Source: Flavobacterium sp. N502536
GTDB taxonomy: Bacteria > Bacteroidota > Bacteroidia > Flavobacteriales > Flavobacteriaceae
DNA: 64,000 nucleotides
Assembly (NCBI RefSeq): GCF_025947345.1
Contig: NZ_CP110011.1
Span: forward strand, 4,030,001 to 4,094,000
Direction of reading: 5' to 3'
Each line of letters opens with the position of its first letter. The stretch's first letter is position 1. The notes beneath the pieces are model-generated. The model was not told the origin of the DNA. It saw nothing but the letters and a program-made list of their open reading frames with translations, and made no database searches. Below are positions 1-9,532 of this stretch, in pieces. The translations under genes and the position numbers were made by a program.

Positions 1-3000
1 GCTACCGACGCTGCTAGTTTTACCGCAGTTCACACCATCACTTTAGCGGATGTCAATAACGGTCAGGTAGACAACGTAGCTACTGTAAGCGGAACTCCTC
101 CAACAGGAGCACCGGTTACGGCTAAATCAACCGATCCAAGTCCAATTTGTGCGACTTGTGCGCCAAAAGATCCAGCGTGTACCACGTGTACAACAGTTCC
201 TTTAACCGCATCACCAAAAATTGAAGTAGCTAAAAAAGCTACTTATGTAGATGTAAATGGAGATGGAATTGTAAATGTTGGAGATAGAATTGATTACACC
301 TTTGTAGTTAAAAATACAGGAAACGTAACCCTTGCTCCGGTAACGATTACCGATGCTAACGCAGTAGTAAGCGGAAGTTTGGCAAGTTTAGCTCCGGGAG
401 CTACCGACGCTGCTAGTTTTACCGCAGTTCACACCATCACTTTAGCGGATGTCAATAACGGTCAGGTAGACAACGTAGCTACTGTAAGCGGAACTCCTCC
501 AACAGGCGCTCCAGTTACAGCCAAATCAACCGATCCAAGTCCAATTTGTGCGACTTGTGCGCCAAAAGATCCAGCGTGTACCACGTGTACAACAGTTCCT
601 TTAACCGCATCACCAAAAGTAGAAGTAGCTAAAAAAGCTACTTATGTAGATGCCAATGGAGACGGAATTGTAAATGTTGGAGATAGAATTGATTACACCT
701 TTGTAGTTAAAAATACTGGAAACGTAACCCTTGCTCCAGTAACGATTACCGATGCTAACGCAGTAGTAAGCGGAAGCTTAGCAAGTTTAGCTCCTGGAGC
801 TACTGACTCCTCTAGTTTTACCGCAGTTCACACCATCACTTTGGCGGATGTCAATAACGGTCAGGTAGACAACGTAGCTACTGTAAGCGGAACGCCTCCA
901 ACAGGCGCTCCAGTTACAGCCAAATCAACCGATCCAAGTCCAATTTGTGCGACTTGTGCACCAAAAGACCCAGCGTGTACCACTTGTACAACAGTTCCTT
1001 TAACAGCATCACCAAAAGTAGAAGTAGCTAAAAAAGCCACTTATGTAGATGTAAATGGAGATGGAATTGTAAATGTTGGTGACAGAATTGATTACACCTT
1101 TGTAGTTAAAAATACAGGAAACGTAACCCTTGCTCCGGTAACGATTACAGATGCTAACGCAGTAGTAAGCGGAAGTTTGGCAAGTTTAGCTCCTGGAGCT
1201 ACAGACTCCTCTAGCTTTACCGCAGTGCACACCATCACTTTGGCGGATGTCAATAACGGACAGGTAGACAACGTAGCCACTGTAACAGGAACCCCTCCAA
1301 CAGGAGCACCAGTTACGGCTAAATCAACCGATCCAAGTCCAATTTGTGCGACTTGTGCGCCAAAAGATCCAGCGTGTACCACTTGTACAACAGTTCCTTT
1401 AACAGCATCACCAAAAGTAGAAGTAGCTAAAAAAGCCACTTATGTAGATGTCAACGCAGATGGAATTGTAAATGTTGGAGATAGAATTGATTACACCTTT
1501 GTAGTTAAAAATACAGGAAACGTAACCCTTGCTCCGGTAACGATTACCGATGCTAACGCAGTAGTAAGCGGAAGCTTAGCAAGTTTAGCTCCTGGAGCTA
1601 CTGACTCCTCTAGTTTTACCGCAGTTCACACCATCACTTTGGCGGATGTCAATAACGGTCAGGTAGACAACGTAGCTACTGTAAGCGGAACTCCTCCAAC
1701 AGGCGCTCCAGTTACAGCCAAATCAACCGATCCAAGTCCAATTTGTGCGACTTGTGCACCAAAAGACCCAGCGTGTACCACTTGTACAACAGTTCCTTTA
1801 ACAGCATCACCAAAAGTAGAAGTAGCTAAAAAAGCCACTTATGTAGATGTAAATGGAGATGGAATTGTAAATGTTGGTGACAGAATTGATTACACCTTTG
1901 TAGTTAAAAATACAGGAAACGTAACCCTTGCTCCGGTAACGATTACAGATGCTAACGCAGTAGTAAGCGGAAGTTTGGCAAGTTTAGCTCCTGGAGCTAC
2001 AGACTCCTCTAGCTTTACCGCAGTGCACACCATCACTTTAGCGGATGTCAATAACGGACAGGTAGACAACGTAGCCACTGTAACAGGAACCCCTCCAACA
2101 GGAGCACCAGTTACGGCTAAATCAACCGATCCAAGTCCAATTTGTGCGACTTGTGCGCCAAAAGACCCAGCGTGTACCACTTGTACAACAGTTCCTTTAA
2201 CAGCATCACCAAAAGTAGAAGTAGCTAAAAAAGCCACTTATGTAGATGTAAATGGAGATGGAATTGTAAATGTTGGAGATAGAATTGATTACACCTTTGT
2301 AGTTAAAAATACAGGAAACGTAACCCTTGCTCCGGTAACGATTACCGATGCTAACGCAGTAGTAAGCGGAAGTTTGGCAAGTTTAGCTCCGGGAGCTACC
2401 GACGCTGCTAGTTTTACCGCAGTTCACACCATCACTTTAGCGGATGTCAATAACGGTCAGGTAGACAACGTAGCTACTGTAAGCGGAACTCCTCCAACAG
2501 GAGCACCGGTTACGGCTAAATCAACCGATCCAAGTCCAATTTGTGCGACTTGTGCGCCAAAAGACCCAGCGTGTACCACGTGTACAACAGTTCCTTTAAC
2601 AGCATCACCAAAAGTAGAAGTAGCTAAAAAAGCCACTTATGTAGATGTAAATGGAGATGGAATTGTAAATGTTGGTGACAGAATTGATTACACCTTTGTA
2701 GTTAAAAATACAGGAAACGTAACCCTTGCTCCGGTAACGATTACAGATGCTAACGCAGTAGTAAGCGGAAGTTTGGCAAGTTTAGCTCCTGGAGCTACAG
2801 ACTCCTCTAGCTTTACCGCAGTGCACACCATCACTTTAGCGGATGTCAATAACGGACAGGTAGACAACGTAGCCACTGTAACAGGAACCCCTCCAACAGG
2901 AGCACCAGTTACGGCTAAATCAACCGATCCAAGTCCAATTTGTGCGACTTGTGCGCCAAAAGATCCAGCGTGTACCACTTGTACAACAGTTCCTTTAACA

Positions 3001-3350
3001 GCATCACCAAAAGTAGAAGTAGCTAAAAAAGCCACTTATGTAGATGTCAACGCAGATGGAATTGTAAATGTTGGAGATAGAATTGATTACACCTTTGTAG
3101 TTAAAAATACAGGAAACGTAACCCTTGCTCCGGTAACGATTACCGATGCTAACGCAGTAGTAAGCGGAAGCTTAGCAAGTTTAGCTCCTGGAGCTACGGA
3201 TTCGTCTAGTTTTACCGCAGTTCATACCATCACTTTGGCGGATGTCAATAACGGTCAGGTAGACAACGTAGCCACTGTAACAGGAACTCCTCCAACAGGA
3301 GCACCAGTTACGGCTAAATCAACCGATCCAAGTCCAATTTGTGCGACTTG
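1..3350 (+). repeat. 399-bp coding tandem repeat, 8 full copies plus one partial
   Basis: The same point in each copy (the Asp-Arg-Ile codons of GDRIDYTF) falls at 283, 682, 1081, 1480, 1879, 2278, 2677 and 3076, exactly 399 bp apart. A partial copy fills positions 1 to about 210. Copies are nearly identical at DNA level and come in variants: DAASF or DSSSF, VSGTPP or VTGTPP, VNGDG or VNADG. Similarity stops near 3350, where the Cys motif changes to KPIDLTCSTC. Confidence 0.97.
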
Positions 3351-5895
3351 TAAACCAATAGATCTTACTTGTTCAACCTGTACTGTAGTAAGTTTTATTG
3401 ATGCAATAGATGAAGTACCAGCTGTAGTTAATGGAGTAAGCGGTGGTACCACAGCTTCTGTATTGTTAAATGACAAATTACACGGTACAGCTATAGTCGC
3501 TTCGGAAGTGAATTTGAGTGCGGTTTATGTACCAACAGGGTTGACATTAAATACAGATGGAACTATTAAGGTTAACGCCGGTACTGCGCCGGGAGTTTAT
3601 ACTGTGATTTATAGTATATGTTCAAAAGCAATGGCAGCTTTGGGTACACCAATGTGTGATCAGGCTGAAGCCAAAATTACGGTAACGGCAACAGTTGAGC
3701 CAATATTAGAAAACGGAAGCATTCCATCAACAGGTGGTGTAGTTTTCGCAAACATTGCAAGCAACGATAAAGTAAATGGAGTTCCGGCAGTATTAGGAAC
3801 AACAGGAAATGCTACCGTTGCGGTATCAGGAACATGGCCAACTGGAATTACTTTAGATCCGTTAACTGGGAAAGTAACTGTTGCGGCTGGAACCACACCG
3901 GGAACTTATAATGTAGTTTACGAGTTATGCGACAAATTAACCCCGACAACCTGTGCTACGGTTTCAGATGAAATCAAAGTAACACCAATTGTTGAGCCAA
4001 TATTAGAAAACGGAAGCATTCCGTCAACAGGTGGTGTAGTTTTCATAAACATTGCCAGCAACGATAAAGTAAATGGAGTTCCGGCAATATTGGGAACAAC
4101 AGGAAACGCTACCATTGCGGTATCAGGAACATGGCCAACAGGAATTACTTTAGATCCGTTAACTGGGAAAGTAACTGTTGCGGCAGGAACCACACCGGGA
4201 ACTTATAATGTAGTTTACGAGTTATGCGACAAATTAACTCCGACAACTTGCGCTACAGTTTCAGACGAAATCAAAGTAACGGCAATAGTTGAGCCAATAT
4301 TTGAAAACGGAAGCATTCCATCAACAGGAGGTGTAGTTTTTGCAAACATTGCCAACAACGATAAAGTAAATGGAGTTCCGGCAGTATTAGGAACAACAGG
4401 AAACGCTACCATTGCGGTATCAGGAACATGGCCAACAGGAATTACTTTAGATCCGTTAACCGGAAAAGTAACTGTTGCGGCCGGAACCACACCAGGAACT
4501 TATAATGTAGTTTATGAGTTATGCGACAAATTAACTCCAACAACCTGTGCTACGGTTTCAGATGAAATCAAAGTAACACCAATTGTTGAGCCAATATTAG
4601 AAAACGGAAGCATTCCGTCAACAGGAGGTTTAGTTTTCGCAAATATTACAAGTAACGATAGAGTAAATGGAGCTCAGGCAGTATTAGGAACAACAGGAAA
4701 CGCTACCATTGCGGTATCAGGAACATGGCCAACTGGAATTACTTTAGATCCGTTAACCGGAAAAGTAACTGTTGCGGCTGGAACCACACCGGGAACTTAT
4801 AATGTAGTTTACGAGTTATGCGACAAATTAACTCCAACAACTTGTGCTACGGTTTCAGATGAAATCAAAGTAACGGCAATTGCAGGGACACCAATAATTG
4901 CAAATGATGATAACATTTCGAACGCAAATGGAACAACAGGAACACCAAACGCAGGGAATGTATTAGTGGGTAACCCAACAAATCCTGATACTTTAAATGG
5001 AGTGCCAGTTGTTATTAGCCTGGTTGATTTAAAAGTGACCACACCGGCAGTTCCAAAAACACCTGGAGCAGCAGTTCCGGTAATTGATACTGCCACAGGA
5101 ACAATAAGTGTTCCGGCTAACACACCAGGAGGTACTTATACAATAACGTACAGTATTTGCGAGAAATCAAATCCTTCAAATTGTGATGCTGCAACGGTAA
5201 CCATATTGGTATCAAGACCAAGTATTGCCTTGGTAAAAACAGTCCGTTTCAATGATGAAAACGGTGATGGTAATGCAAAAGTAGGAGAGACTGTTACGTA
5301 TAATTTTGCAGTAACCAATACAGGAAATGTAGCCTTGACTAATGTTTATATAGTAGATCCGTTAACAGGAATTACGATGAGCGGAGGTCCAATAAATTTA
5401 GCTGCAGGAGAAGAGGATAGCACTTCTTTTACGGGAACTTATTCGATAGTACAAGCTGATATTAATTCAGGAAGTATATCCAACCAAGCTGAAGTTTTCG
5501 GAACAAGTCCTGATAATATTGTCGTAAAAGACAAATCAGATGATAGTAGTGTATTGGGGGATAAACCAACAGTATTATCAATTACGGGATGTGTTTTAAA
5601 AATATTCAACGCCGTTTCCATAAATGGAGATAACAAGAACGATAGATTCTACATCCAAGGTTTAGAATGTTATCCTGACAATACGGTTCAAATTTTTAAC
5701 CGTTGGGGAGTTTTGGTTTTTGATCGTGATCATTACAACAATAATGACATTGCTTTTAGAGGTATTTCTGAAGGACGTGTTACGGTCAAAGATTCAGATG
5801 GATTACCGGAAGGAACGTATTATTATATCATTAAATATAAAGACAGCCAATCTAATCCACATCAGGAGGCTGGGTATTTGTACCTGACCAAATAA
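1..5895 (+). CDS. giant repetitive T9SS type B surface protein, 3' part
   Basis: The reading frame is open from the first base, so the true start lies upstream; the TTG at 379 is inside a repeat and is not a start. The visible 1964 residues contain eight full 133-residue DUF11/DUF7507-like repeats (key words DRIDYTF, VVKNTGNVTL), four 99-residue Ig-like repeats, another Ig-like stretch, one more DUF11-like domain (from about 5215) and a gliding-motility-associated C-terminal domain (from about 5580, with SINGDNKNDRF, IFNRWG, PEGTYYYIIKY). That last domain is the type B sorting signal of the type IX secretion system, so the protein is inferred to be exported across the outer membrane and surface bound. 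The PorP/SprF and OmpA genes downstream fit an adhesin-secretion module like sprB-sprF. Ligand unknown; it could also be a structural stalk. Confidence 0.9.
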   Translation, partial: ATDAASFTAVHTITLADVNNGQVDNVATVSGTPPTGAPVTAKSTDPSPICATCAPKDPACTTCTTVPLTASPKIEVAKKATYVDVNGDGIVNVGDRIDYTFVVKNTGNVTLAPVTITDANAVVSGSLASLAPGATDAASFTAVHTITLADVNNGQVDNVATVSGTPPTGAPVTAKSTDPSPICATCAPKDPACTTCTTVPLTASPKVEVAKKATYVDANGDGIVNVGDRIDYTFVVKNTGNVTLAPVTITDANAVVSGSLASLAPGATDSSSFTAVHTITLADVNNGQVDNVATVSGTPPTGAPVTAKSTDPSPICATCAPKDPACTTCTTVPLTASPKVEVAKKATYVDVNGDGIVNVGDRIDYTFVVKNTGNVTLAPVTITDANAVVSGSLASLAPGATDSSSFTAVHTITLADVNNGQVDNVATVTGTPPTGAPVTAKSTDPSPICATCAPKDPACTTCTTVPLTASPKVEVAKKATYVDVNADGIVNVGDRIDYTFVVKNTGNVTLAPVTITDANAVVSGSLASLAPGATDSSSFTAVHTITLADVNNGQVDNVATVSGTPPTGAPVTAKSTDPSPICATCAPKDPACTTCTTVPLTASPKVEVAKKATYVDVNGDGIVNVGDRIDYTFVVKNTGNVTLAPVTITDANAVVSGSLASLAPGATDSSSFTAVHTITLADVNNGQVDNVATVTGTPPTGAPVTAKSTDPSPICATCAPKDPACTTCTTVPLTASPKVEVAKKATYVDVNGDGIVNVGDRIDYTFVVKNTGNVTLAPVTITDANAVVSGSLASLAPGATDAASFTAVHTITLADVNNGQVDNVATVSGTPPTGAPVTAKSTDPSPICATCAPKDPACTTCTTVPLTASPKVEVAKKATYVDVNGDGIVNVGDRIDYTFVVKNTGNVTLAPVTITDANAVVSGSLASLAPGATDSSSFTAVHTITLADVNNGQVDNVATVTGTPPTGAPVTAKSTDPSPICATCAPKDPACTTCTTVPLTASPKVEVAKKATYVDVNADGIVNVGDRIDYTFVVKNTGNVTLAPVTITDANAVVSGSLASLAPGATDSSSFTAVHTITLADVNNGQVDNVATVTGTPPTGAPVTAKSTDPSPICATCKPIDLTCSTCTVVSFIDAIDEVPAVVNGVSGGTTASVLLNDKLHGTAIVASEVNLSAVYVPTGLTLNTDGTIKVNAGTAPGVYTVIYSICSKAMAALGTPMCDQAEAKITVTATVEPILENGSIPSTGGVVFANIASNDKVNGVPAVLGTTGNATVAVSGTWPTGITLDPLTGKVTVAAGTTPGTYNVVYELCDKLTPTTCATVSDEIKVTPIVEPILENGSIPSTGGVVFINIASNDKVNGVPAILGTTGNATIAVSGTWPTGITLDPLTGKVTVAAGTTPGTYNVVYELCDKLTPTTCATVSDEIKVTAIVEPIFENGSIPSTGGVVFANIANNDKVNGVPAVLGTTGNATIAVSGTWPTGITLDPLTGKVTVAAGTTPGTYNVVYELCDKLTPTTCATVSDEIKVTPIVEPILENGSIPSTGGLVFANITSNDRVNGAQAVLGTTGNATIAVSGTWPTGITLDPLTGKVTVAAGTTPGTYNVVYELCDKLTPTTCATVSDEIKVTAIAGTPIIANDDNISNANGTTGTPNAGNVLVGNPTNPDTLNGVPVVISLVDLKVTTPAVPKTPGAAVPVIDTATGTISVPANTPGGTYTITYSICEKSNPSNCDAATVTILVSRPSIALVKTVRFNDENGDGNAKVGETVTYNFAVTNTGNVALTNVYIVDPLTGITMSGGPINLAAGEEDSTSFTGTYSIVQADINSGSISNQAEVFGTSPDNIVVKDKSDDSSVLGDKPTVLSITGCVLKIFNAVSINGDNKNDRFYIQGLECYPDNTVQIFNRWGVLVFDRDHYNNNDIAFRGISEGRVTVKDSDGLPEGTYYYIIKYKDSQSNPHQEAGYLYLTK
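3694..4881 (+). repeat. 297-bp coding tandem repeat, 4 copies
   Basis: Four 99-residue Ig-like units begin at 3694, 3991, 4288 and 4585, each opening with VEPI(L/F)ENGSIPSTGG and ending in SDEIKVT. Each holds two cysteines (YELCDKLTPTTC). Divergence is low, mainly in the NIASNDKVNG segment. This is a separate array from the upstream 399-bp one, in the same protein. Confidence 0.96.
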
Positions 5896-5911
5896 TATTC
5901 TGTACTAATAA

Positions 5912-5939
5912 AATGGCTTAGTCAATAGGCTAAGCCATT
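5912..5939 (+). terminator. hairpin between adhesin and porP genes, weak or attenuating terminator
   Basis: AATGGCTTAG (5912-5921) and CTAAGCCATT (5930-5939) form a perfect 10-bp stem with an 8-nt loop. Only ATTTAAAA follows, without a strong T run. It lies in the 61-bp gap before the next gene, so it may reduce rather than stop transcription, or protect an mRNA end. Confidence 0.5.
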
Positions 5940-5956
5940 ATTTAAAAATAAAATAA

Positions 5957-6865
5957 ATGAGAAAATTAGTTTTAGTTTTATTGTTTTGTTCTACTGCAGG
6001 TTTTGCTCAGCAAGATGCGCAGTTTACACAATACATGTATAATACCATTAATATAAATCCAGCGTATGCCGGTTCCCGTGGGGTGATGAGCATTTTCGGA
6101 TTGTATCGTACCCAGTGGGTTGGGCTTGATGGAGCACCCGAAACCAGTAGTTTTTCATTAAATACACCCCTAAACAATAATGTAGGTTTGGGAGTATCAG
6201 TAGTCAATGATAAAATCGGACCAACAAATGAGAACAACATATCAGCTGATTTCTCTTACTCAATACCAACATCAGCAACCGCCAAACTTTCTTTTGGTAT
6301 TAAAGGTTCGGCCAATATATTCAAACTGGATCCTACAAAGTTAAGCCCTGAACATCAGGGAGATACTCAATTTCAGGATTTTCAGAACAAATTCGCTCCC
6401 AATATCGGAGCAGGGGTTTACTGGCATACTGATAAAGCTTATGTGGGATTATCCGTTCCTAATTTTATTCAAACCAACCGCTATGACGATAACGATTATT
6501 CCATCTACAAAGACCGTATCAACTATTATTTCATAGCAGGTTATGTATTTAATCTGAATCGTTATGAAACCATAAAATTCAAGCCGGCCTTAATGACTAA
6601 AATGGTAGAAGGCTCACCATTACAGGTAGATGCTTCGGCCAACTTTATGTTCAATGATAAATTTGTTATTGGGGTTGCTTACAGATGGAGTGCGTCAATT
6701 AGTGCCTTGGCAGGATTTCAGATAAGCGACAGTATGTATTTAGGTTATGCTTACGATCGTGAAACTACGCGATTGGTAAACTACAACTCCGGATCGCACG
6801 AGATATTTTTGCGTTTTGAGTTCCTAAACAACTACAGCCGAATTACTTCACCAAGATTCTTCTAA
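5957..6865 (+). CDS. PorP/SprF family type IX secretion membrane protein
   Basis: A 302-residue protein with a signal peptide (cleavage near CSTAGFAQQ) followed by the family opening QFTQYMYNTININPAYAGSRG. The rest reads as an outer-membrane beta-barrel rich in Gly and aromatic residues. In F. johnsoniae SprF is needed for surface delivery of the adhesin SprB. Here the gene directly follows a type B-sorted giant protein, so it is inferred to be the partner for that protein. It is 10 bp from the following OmpA gene, suggesting co-transcription. The family call is firm; the specific client is inferred from position. Confidence 0.92.
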   Translation: MRKLVLVLLFCSTAGFAQQDAQFTQYMYNTININPAYAGSRGVMSIFGLYRTQWVGLDGAPETSSFSLNTPLNNNVGLGVSVVNDKIGPTNENNISADFSYSIPTSATAKLSFGIKGSANIFKLDPTKLSPEHQGDTQFQDFQNKFAPNIGAGVYWHTDKAYVGLSVPNFIQTNRYDDNDYSIYKDRINYYFIAGYVFNLNRYETIKFKPALMTKMVEGSPLQVDASANFMFNDKFVIGVAYRWSASISALAGFQISDSMYLGYAYDRETTRLVNYNSGSHEIFLRFEFLNNYSRITSPRFF

Positions 6866-6875
6866 TACTTCAACT

Positions 6876-8825
6876 ATGAAAATTAAAAATTTAGTTTATA
6901 ACGTTTTTTTAGTGCTGTTTGTTTGCAAGGGGATTGCACAGACAGGCAGTATCGCCAGTGCTGATAAAAAATACGATAAATATGCTTATATCGATGCAAT
7001 TGCTGCTTACGAAAAGGTAGCAGAAAAAGGATATAGAGAGGAGAAAATGTTCCAGCGACTGGGTAATGCCTATTATTTTAATGGCGAGTTGGTGAAGGCC
7101 TTAAAATGGTACAAAGCTCTTTTCGGAATGAATGATCAACAGGAATTTGAGTACTATTACCGATATGCCCAAACACTAAAAGCAACAGGAAATTATGCCA
7201 AAGCCGACAAAATATTAGAGCTTTTCAATCAAAAAGCAAGTACGGATAAAAGAGGATTGTTATTTGAAAAGAATAAAAATTATTTGGAGCAGATAAAAAA
7301 CAATTCAGGTCGATTTGAAATAGCCGATGCCGGAATTAATTCAAGATACTCCGACTATGGAAGTTCTTTTTTAGATAACAAATTGGTATTTGCGTCTGCC
7401 AGAGATACGGGCGGAGTTGCCAAAGTAAAATTCAAATGGACTAATAAATCTTTTACCAATATTTATTCGGCAGAATTAAACGCCGATGGTAGTGTTGGAA
7501 CTCCGAAGCGATTTGAAAATAAGATCAACTCAAAATTTAATGAATCGACTCCTGTTTTTACAAAAGACGGATTAACGATGTATTTTACCAGAAACAATTT
7601 TCTGAACGGTACAAAAGGGACAGACGACAAGAAAGTCACTTTGTTGAAATTGTATAAGGCAAGTTTTATAGAGGGTAAATGGACGAATATTGTTGAATTG
7701 CCTTTTAACAGCGATCAATACAGTGTAGCGCATCCGGCATTAAGTATAGATGAAAAAAAGTTATACTTTGCTTCAGACATGCCGGGTACTTTTGGACAAT
7801 CAGATTTGTATAGTGTGACGATTAATACGGATGGCAGTTTTGGTAAACCTGAAAATCTGGGAGCCGCAATTAATACAGAAGGAAGAGAAACTTTTCCTTT
7901 TATATCAGGAGATAATGAATTGTATTTTGCCAGCGACGGACGACCGGGATTAGGAGGACTTGATGTATTTGTTTCGACTATTAAAAAGGACTTGACGTTT
8001 AGTGAAGTTCAGAATGTTGGAGCTCCTATTAATACAAAACTGGATGATTTTGGTTTTATAATTGACAATAAAAGCAGAACCGGTTTTTTCTCCTCCAATA
8101 GAGATGGAGGACATGGTTACGATGATGTCTACCGCTTTTCGGAAACTAGAAAATTACCTTGTGAGGAGATTTTATCAGGTACTGTTATAGATGCCGAAAC
8201 AAATTTGGTACTCGAGAATGCTAAAGTAAACTTACTCGACAATCAGCTTCAGATAATAGGAGAGGTAATAACCGGAGCCGATGGGAAGTATAGTTTTAAA
8301 GTAAATTGCAATAAAGAATACTTTGTTCGCGCTGCAAGACAAGATTATGATACTAACGAATTACCTAAAGCAATCGATAAAACAAGTTTGACATTACCTT
8401 TGAAAAGAACACCTCAAAAAGTGGTCGAAAAAACGATTGAAAAATTAATTGTTGGTGATGATTTAGCGAAAATTTTACACATAAAAATGATTTACTTCGA
8501 TTTAGGTAAATCGATTGTTCGAAAAGAGGCTGCCATTGAGTTAGAGAAAATCCGTCAGGTGATGCTTCAAAATCCAAACATGAAAATTGATGTTCGCTCG
8601 CACACCGATAGCAGACAAACTCATGCTTACAATGAAAAACTATCCGACAGAAGGGCCAAAGCAACAGTGGCATGGCTTGTTAAAAAAGGTATAGCTGCTG
8701 ATCGCATAACCGGAAAAGGATATGGAGAAACACAATTACTGAATAAATGTGCTGATGGCGTAAAATGTACTACAGAAGAACATCAGGCAAATCGAAGAAG
8801 TGAGTTTATTATTGTTTCGATGTAA
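6876..8825 (+). CDS. OmpA family protein with PD40 propeller and CarboxypepD-like domain
   Basis: A 649-residue protein in four parts: signal peptide ending KGIAQ; a TPR-like helical part (about 25-140); WD40-like/PD40 repeats (about 200-420, with LYFASD and FFSSNRDGGHG words); a carboxypeptidase-regulatory-like fold (about 425-510, SGTVIDAETN); and an OmpA peptidoglycan-binding domain (about 530-649, IYFDLGKS, SHTDSR, LSDRRA). It probably anchors the preceding surface module to the cell wall. This domain order is common behind PorP/SprF genes in flavobacteria. It is the last gene of the unit, with a strong terminator following. Confidence 0.93.
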   Translation: MKIKNLVYNVFLVLFVCKGIAQTGSIASADKKYDKYAYIDAIAAYEKVAEKGYREEKMFQRLGNAYYFNGELVKALKWYKALFGMNDQQEFEYYYRYAQTLKATGNYAKADKILELFNQKASTDKRGLLFEKNKNYLEQIKNNSGRFEIADAGINSRYSDYGSSFLDNKLVFASARDTGGVAKVKFKWTNKSFTNIYSAELNADGSVGTPKRFENKINSKFNESTPVFTKDGLTMYFTRNNFLNGTKGTDDKKVTLLKLYKASFIEGKWTNIVELPFNSDQYSVAHPALSIDEKKLYFASDMPGTFGQSDLYSVTINTDGSFGKPENLGAAINTEGRETFPFISGDNELYFASDGRPGLGGLDVFVSTIKKDLTFSEVQNVGAPINTKLDDFGFIIDNKSRTGFFSSNRDGGHGYDDVYRFSETRKLPCEEILSGTVIDAETNLVLENAKVNLLDNQLQIIGEVITGADGKYSFKVNCNKEYFVRAARQDYDTNELPKAIDKTSLTLPLKRTPQKVVEKTIEKLIVGDDLAKILHIKMIYFDLGKSIVRKEAAIELEKIRQVMLQNPNMKIDVRSHTDSRQTHAYNEKLSDRRAKATVAWLVKKGIAADRITGKGYGETQLLNKCADGVKCTTEEHQANRRSEFIIVSM

Positions 8826-8874
8826 TAAAGAGTTAGCTTTTTTAATAAAGTTGAGTTAATTAATTGTTATGAAG

Positions 8875-8903
8875 GCTGCAGGGTAATCCTGCAGCTTTTT
8901 TTT
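8875..8903 (+). terminator. Rho-independent terminator of the adhesin/PorP/OmpA unit
   Basis: GCTGCAGG (8875-8882), loop GTAAT, CCTGCAGC (8888-8895), then eight T. A perfect GC-rich stem with T run 50 bp after the OmpA stop. Confidence 0.9.
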
Positions 8904-9109
8904 GTGCCGTACAAAGAGATTTGTTTTTTAATGATAGAGATAAAAAATGATTGTATTTAATTTCTTAAATTTATTCTATTAAATGATTTAGAGAAAAAAT
9001 TAAACAGAAAACATCTGCTAAATCTGCAGACCCGAGCGATAGCGAACAGGCGAAGCAATCAGTGTGAAAATTTAAACCCAACAGTATCTAATTATAAAAA
9101 ACAATAACT

Positions 9110-9532
9110 TTGAGTACAACAGAATTTCTAACCCGACTTATAATTGCACTGTTTGCCGGACTAATTATTGGTTTCGAAAGACAGTGGCACCACAAAGAAA
9201 CCGGTTTAAAAACCAATATGCTGGTAGCAACAGGTGCAGCAGCATTTGTTTTGTTATCGATTAAAGTGGCGGCAACAGCGCCCAATATTGATGTAACCCG
9301 TATTACAGCTCAGGTGGTCATGGGGGTTGGTTTTTTGGGAGCCGGTGTTATTTTCAGAGAAGGCCCTAATGTACACGGGCTAAATTCTGCGGCCACAATA
9401 TGGTGCAGTGCGGCTATTGGATGTATTGCCGCATCGGGTTATTTTATCGAAGCTCTGATTTGTACCTTTCTCGTTACCTTTGTCAATACCGTTTTGGAAC
9501 CAATTGAAAGATGGCTGCGAAATCGAAAGTAA
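9110..9532 (+). CDS. MgtC/SapB family membrane protein
   Basis: A 140-residue integral membrane protein with the MgtC signature: GLIIGFERQWHHKETGLKT near residues 16-34, four hydrophobic segments, and GVGFLGAGVIFREG near the middle. MgtC proteins are linked to magnesium or phosphate stress and ATP-synthase inhibition in pathogens; the role in environmental Bacteroidota is unsettled. The start is a TTG at 9110, chosen because the next in-frame ATG lies after the conserved N-terminal motif and would remove it. It stands alone between two terminator-like or folded intergenic regions. The family also contains short homologues without the C-terminal ACT-like domain, as here. Confidence 0.88.
   Translation: MSTTEFLTRLIIALFAGLIIGFERQWHHKETGLKTNMLVATGAAAFVLLSIKVAATAPNIDVTRITAQVVMGVGFLGAGVIFREGPNVHGLNSAATIWCSAAIGCIAASGYFIEALICTFLVTFVNTVLEPIERWLRNRK

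Noticed and set aside
379..400. TTG at 379 as the start of the giant protein
   Set aside because: The frame is open to position 1 and the TTG is inside a repeat unit, so the real start is upstream of the window.
1092..3035. Identical 115-residue antisense frames at 1092-1439, 1890-2237 and 2688-3035
   Set aside because: They are mirrors of the 399-bp coding repeats; the same absence of stops is copied with each unit. No start signals or independent composition.
1..4881. CRISPR array
   Set aside because: The regular repeats are in-frame protein repeats of 399 and 297 bp without spacers. No cas genes occur in the window.
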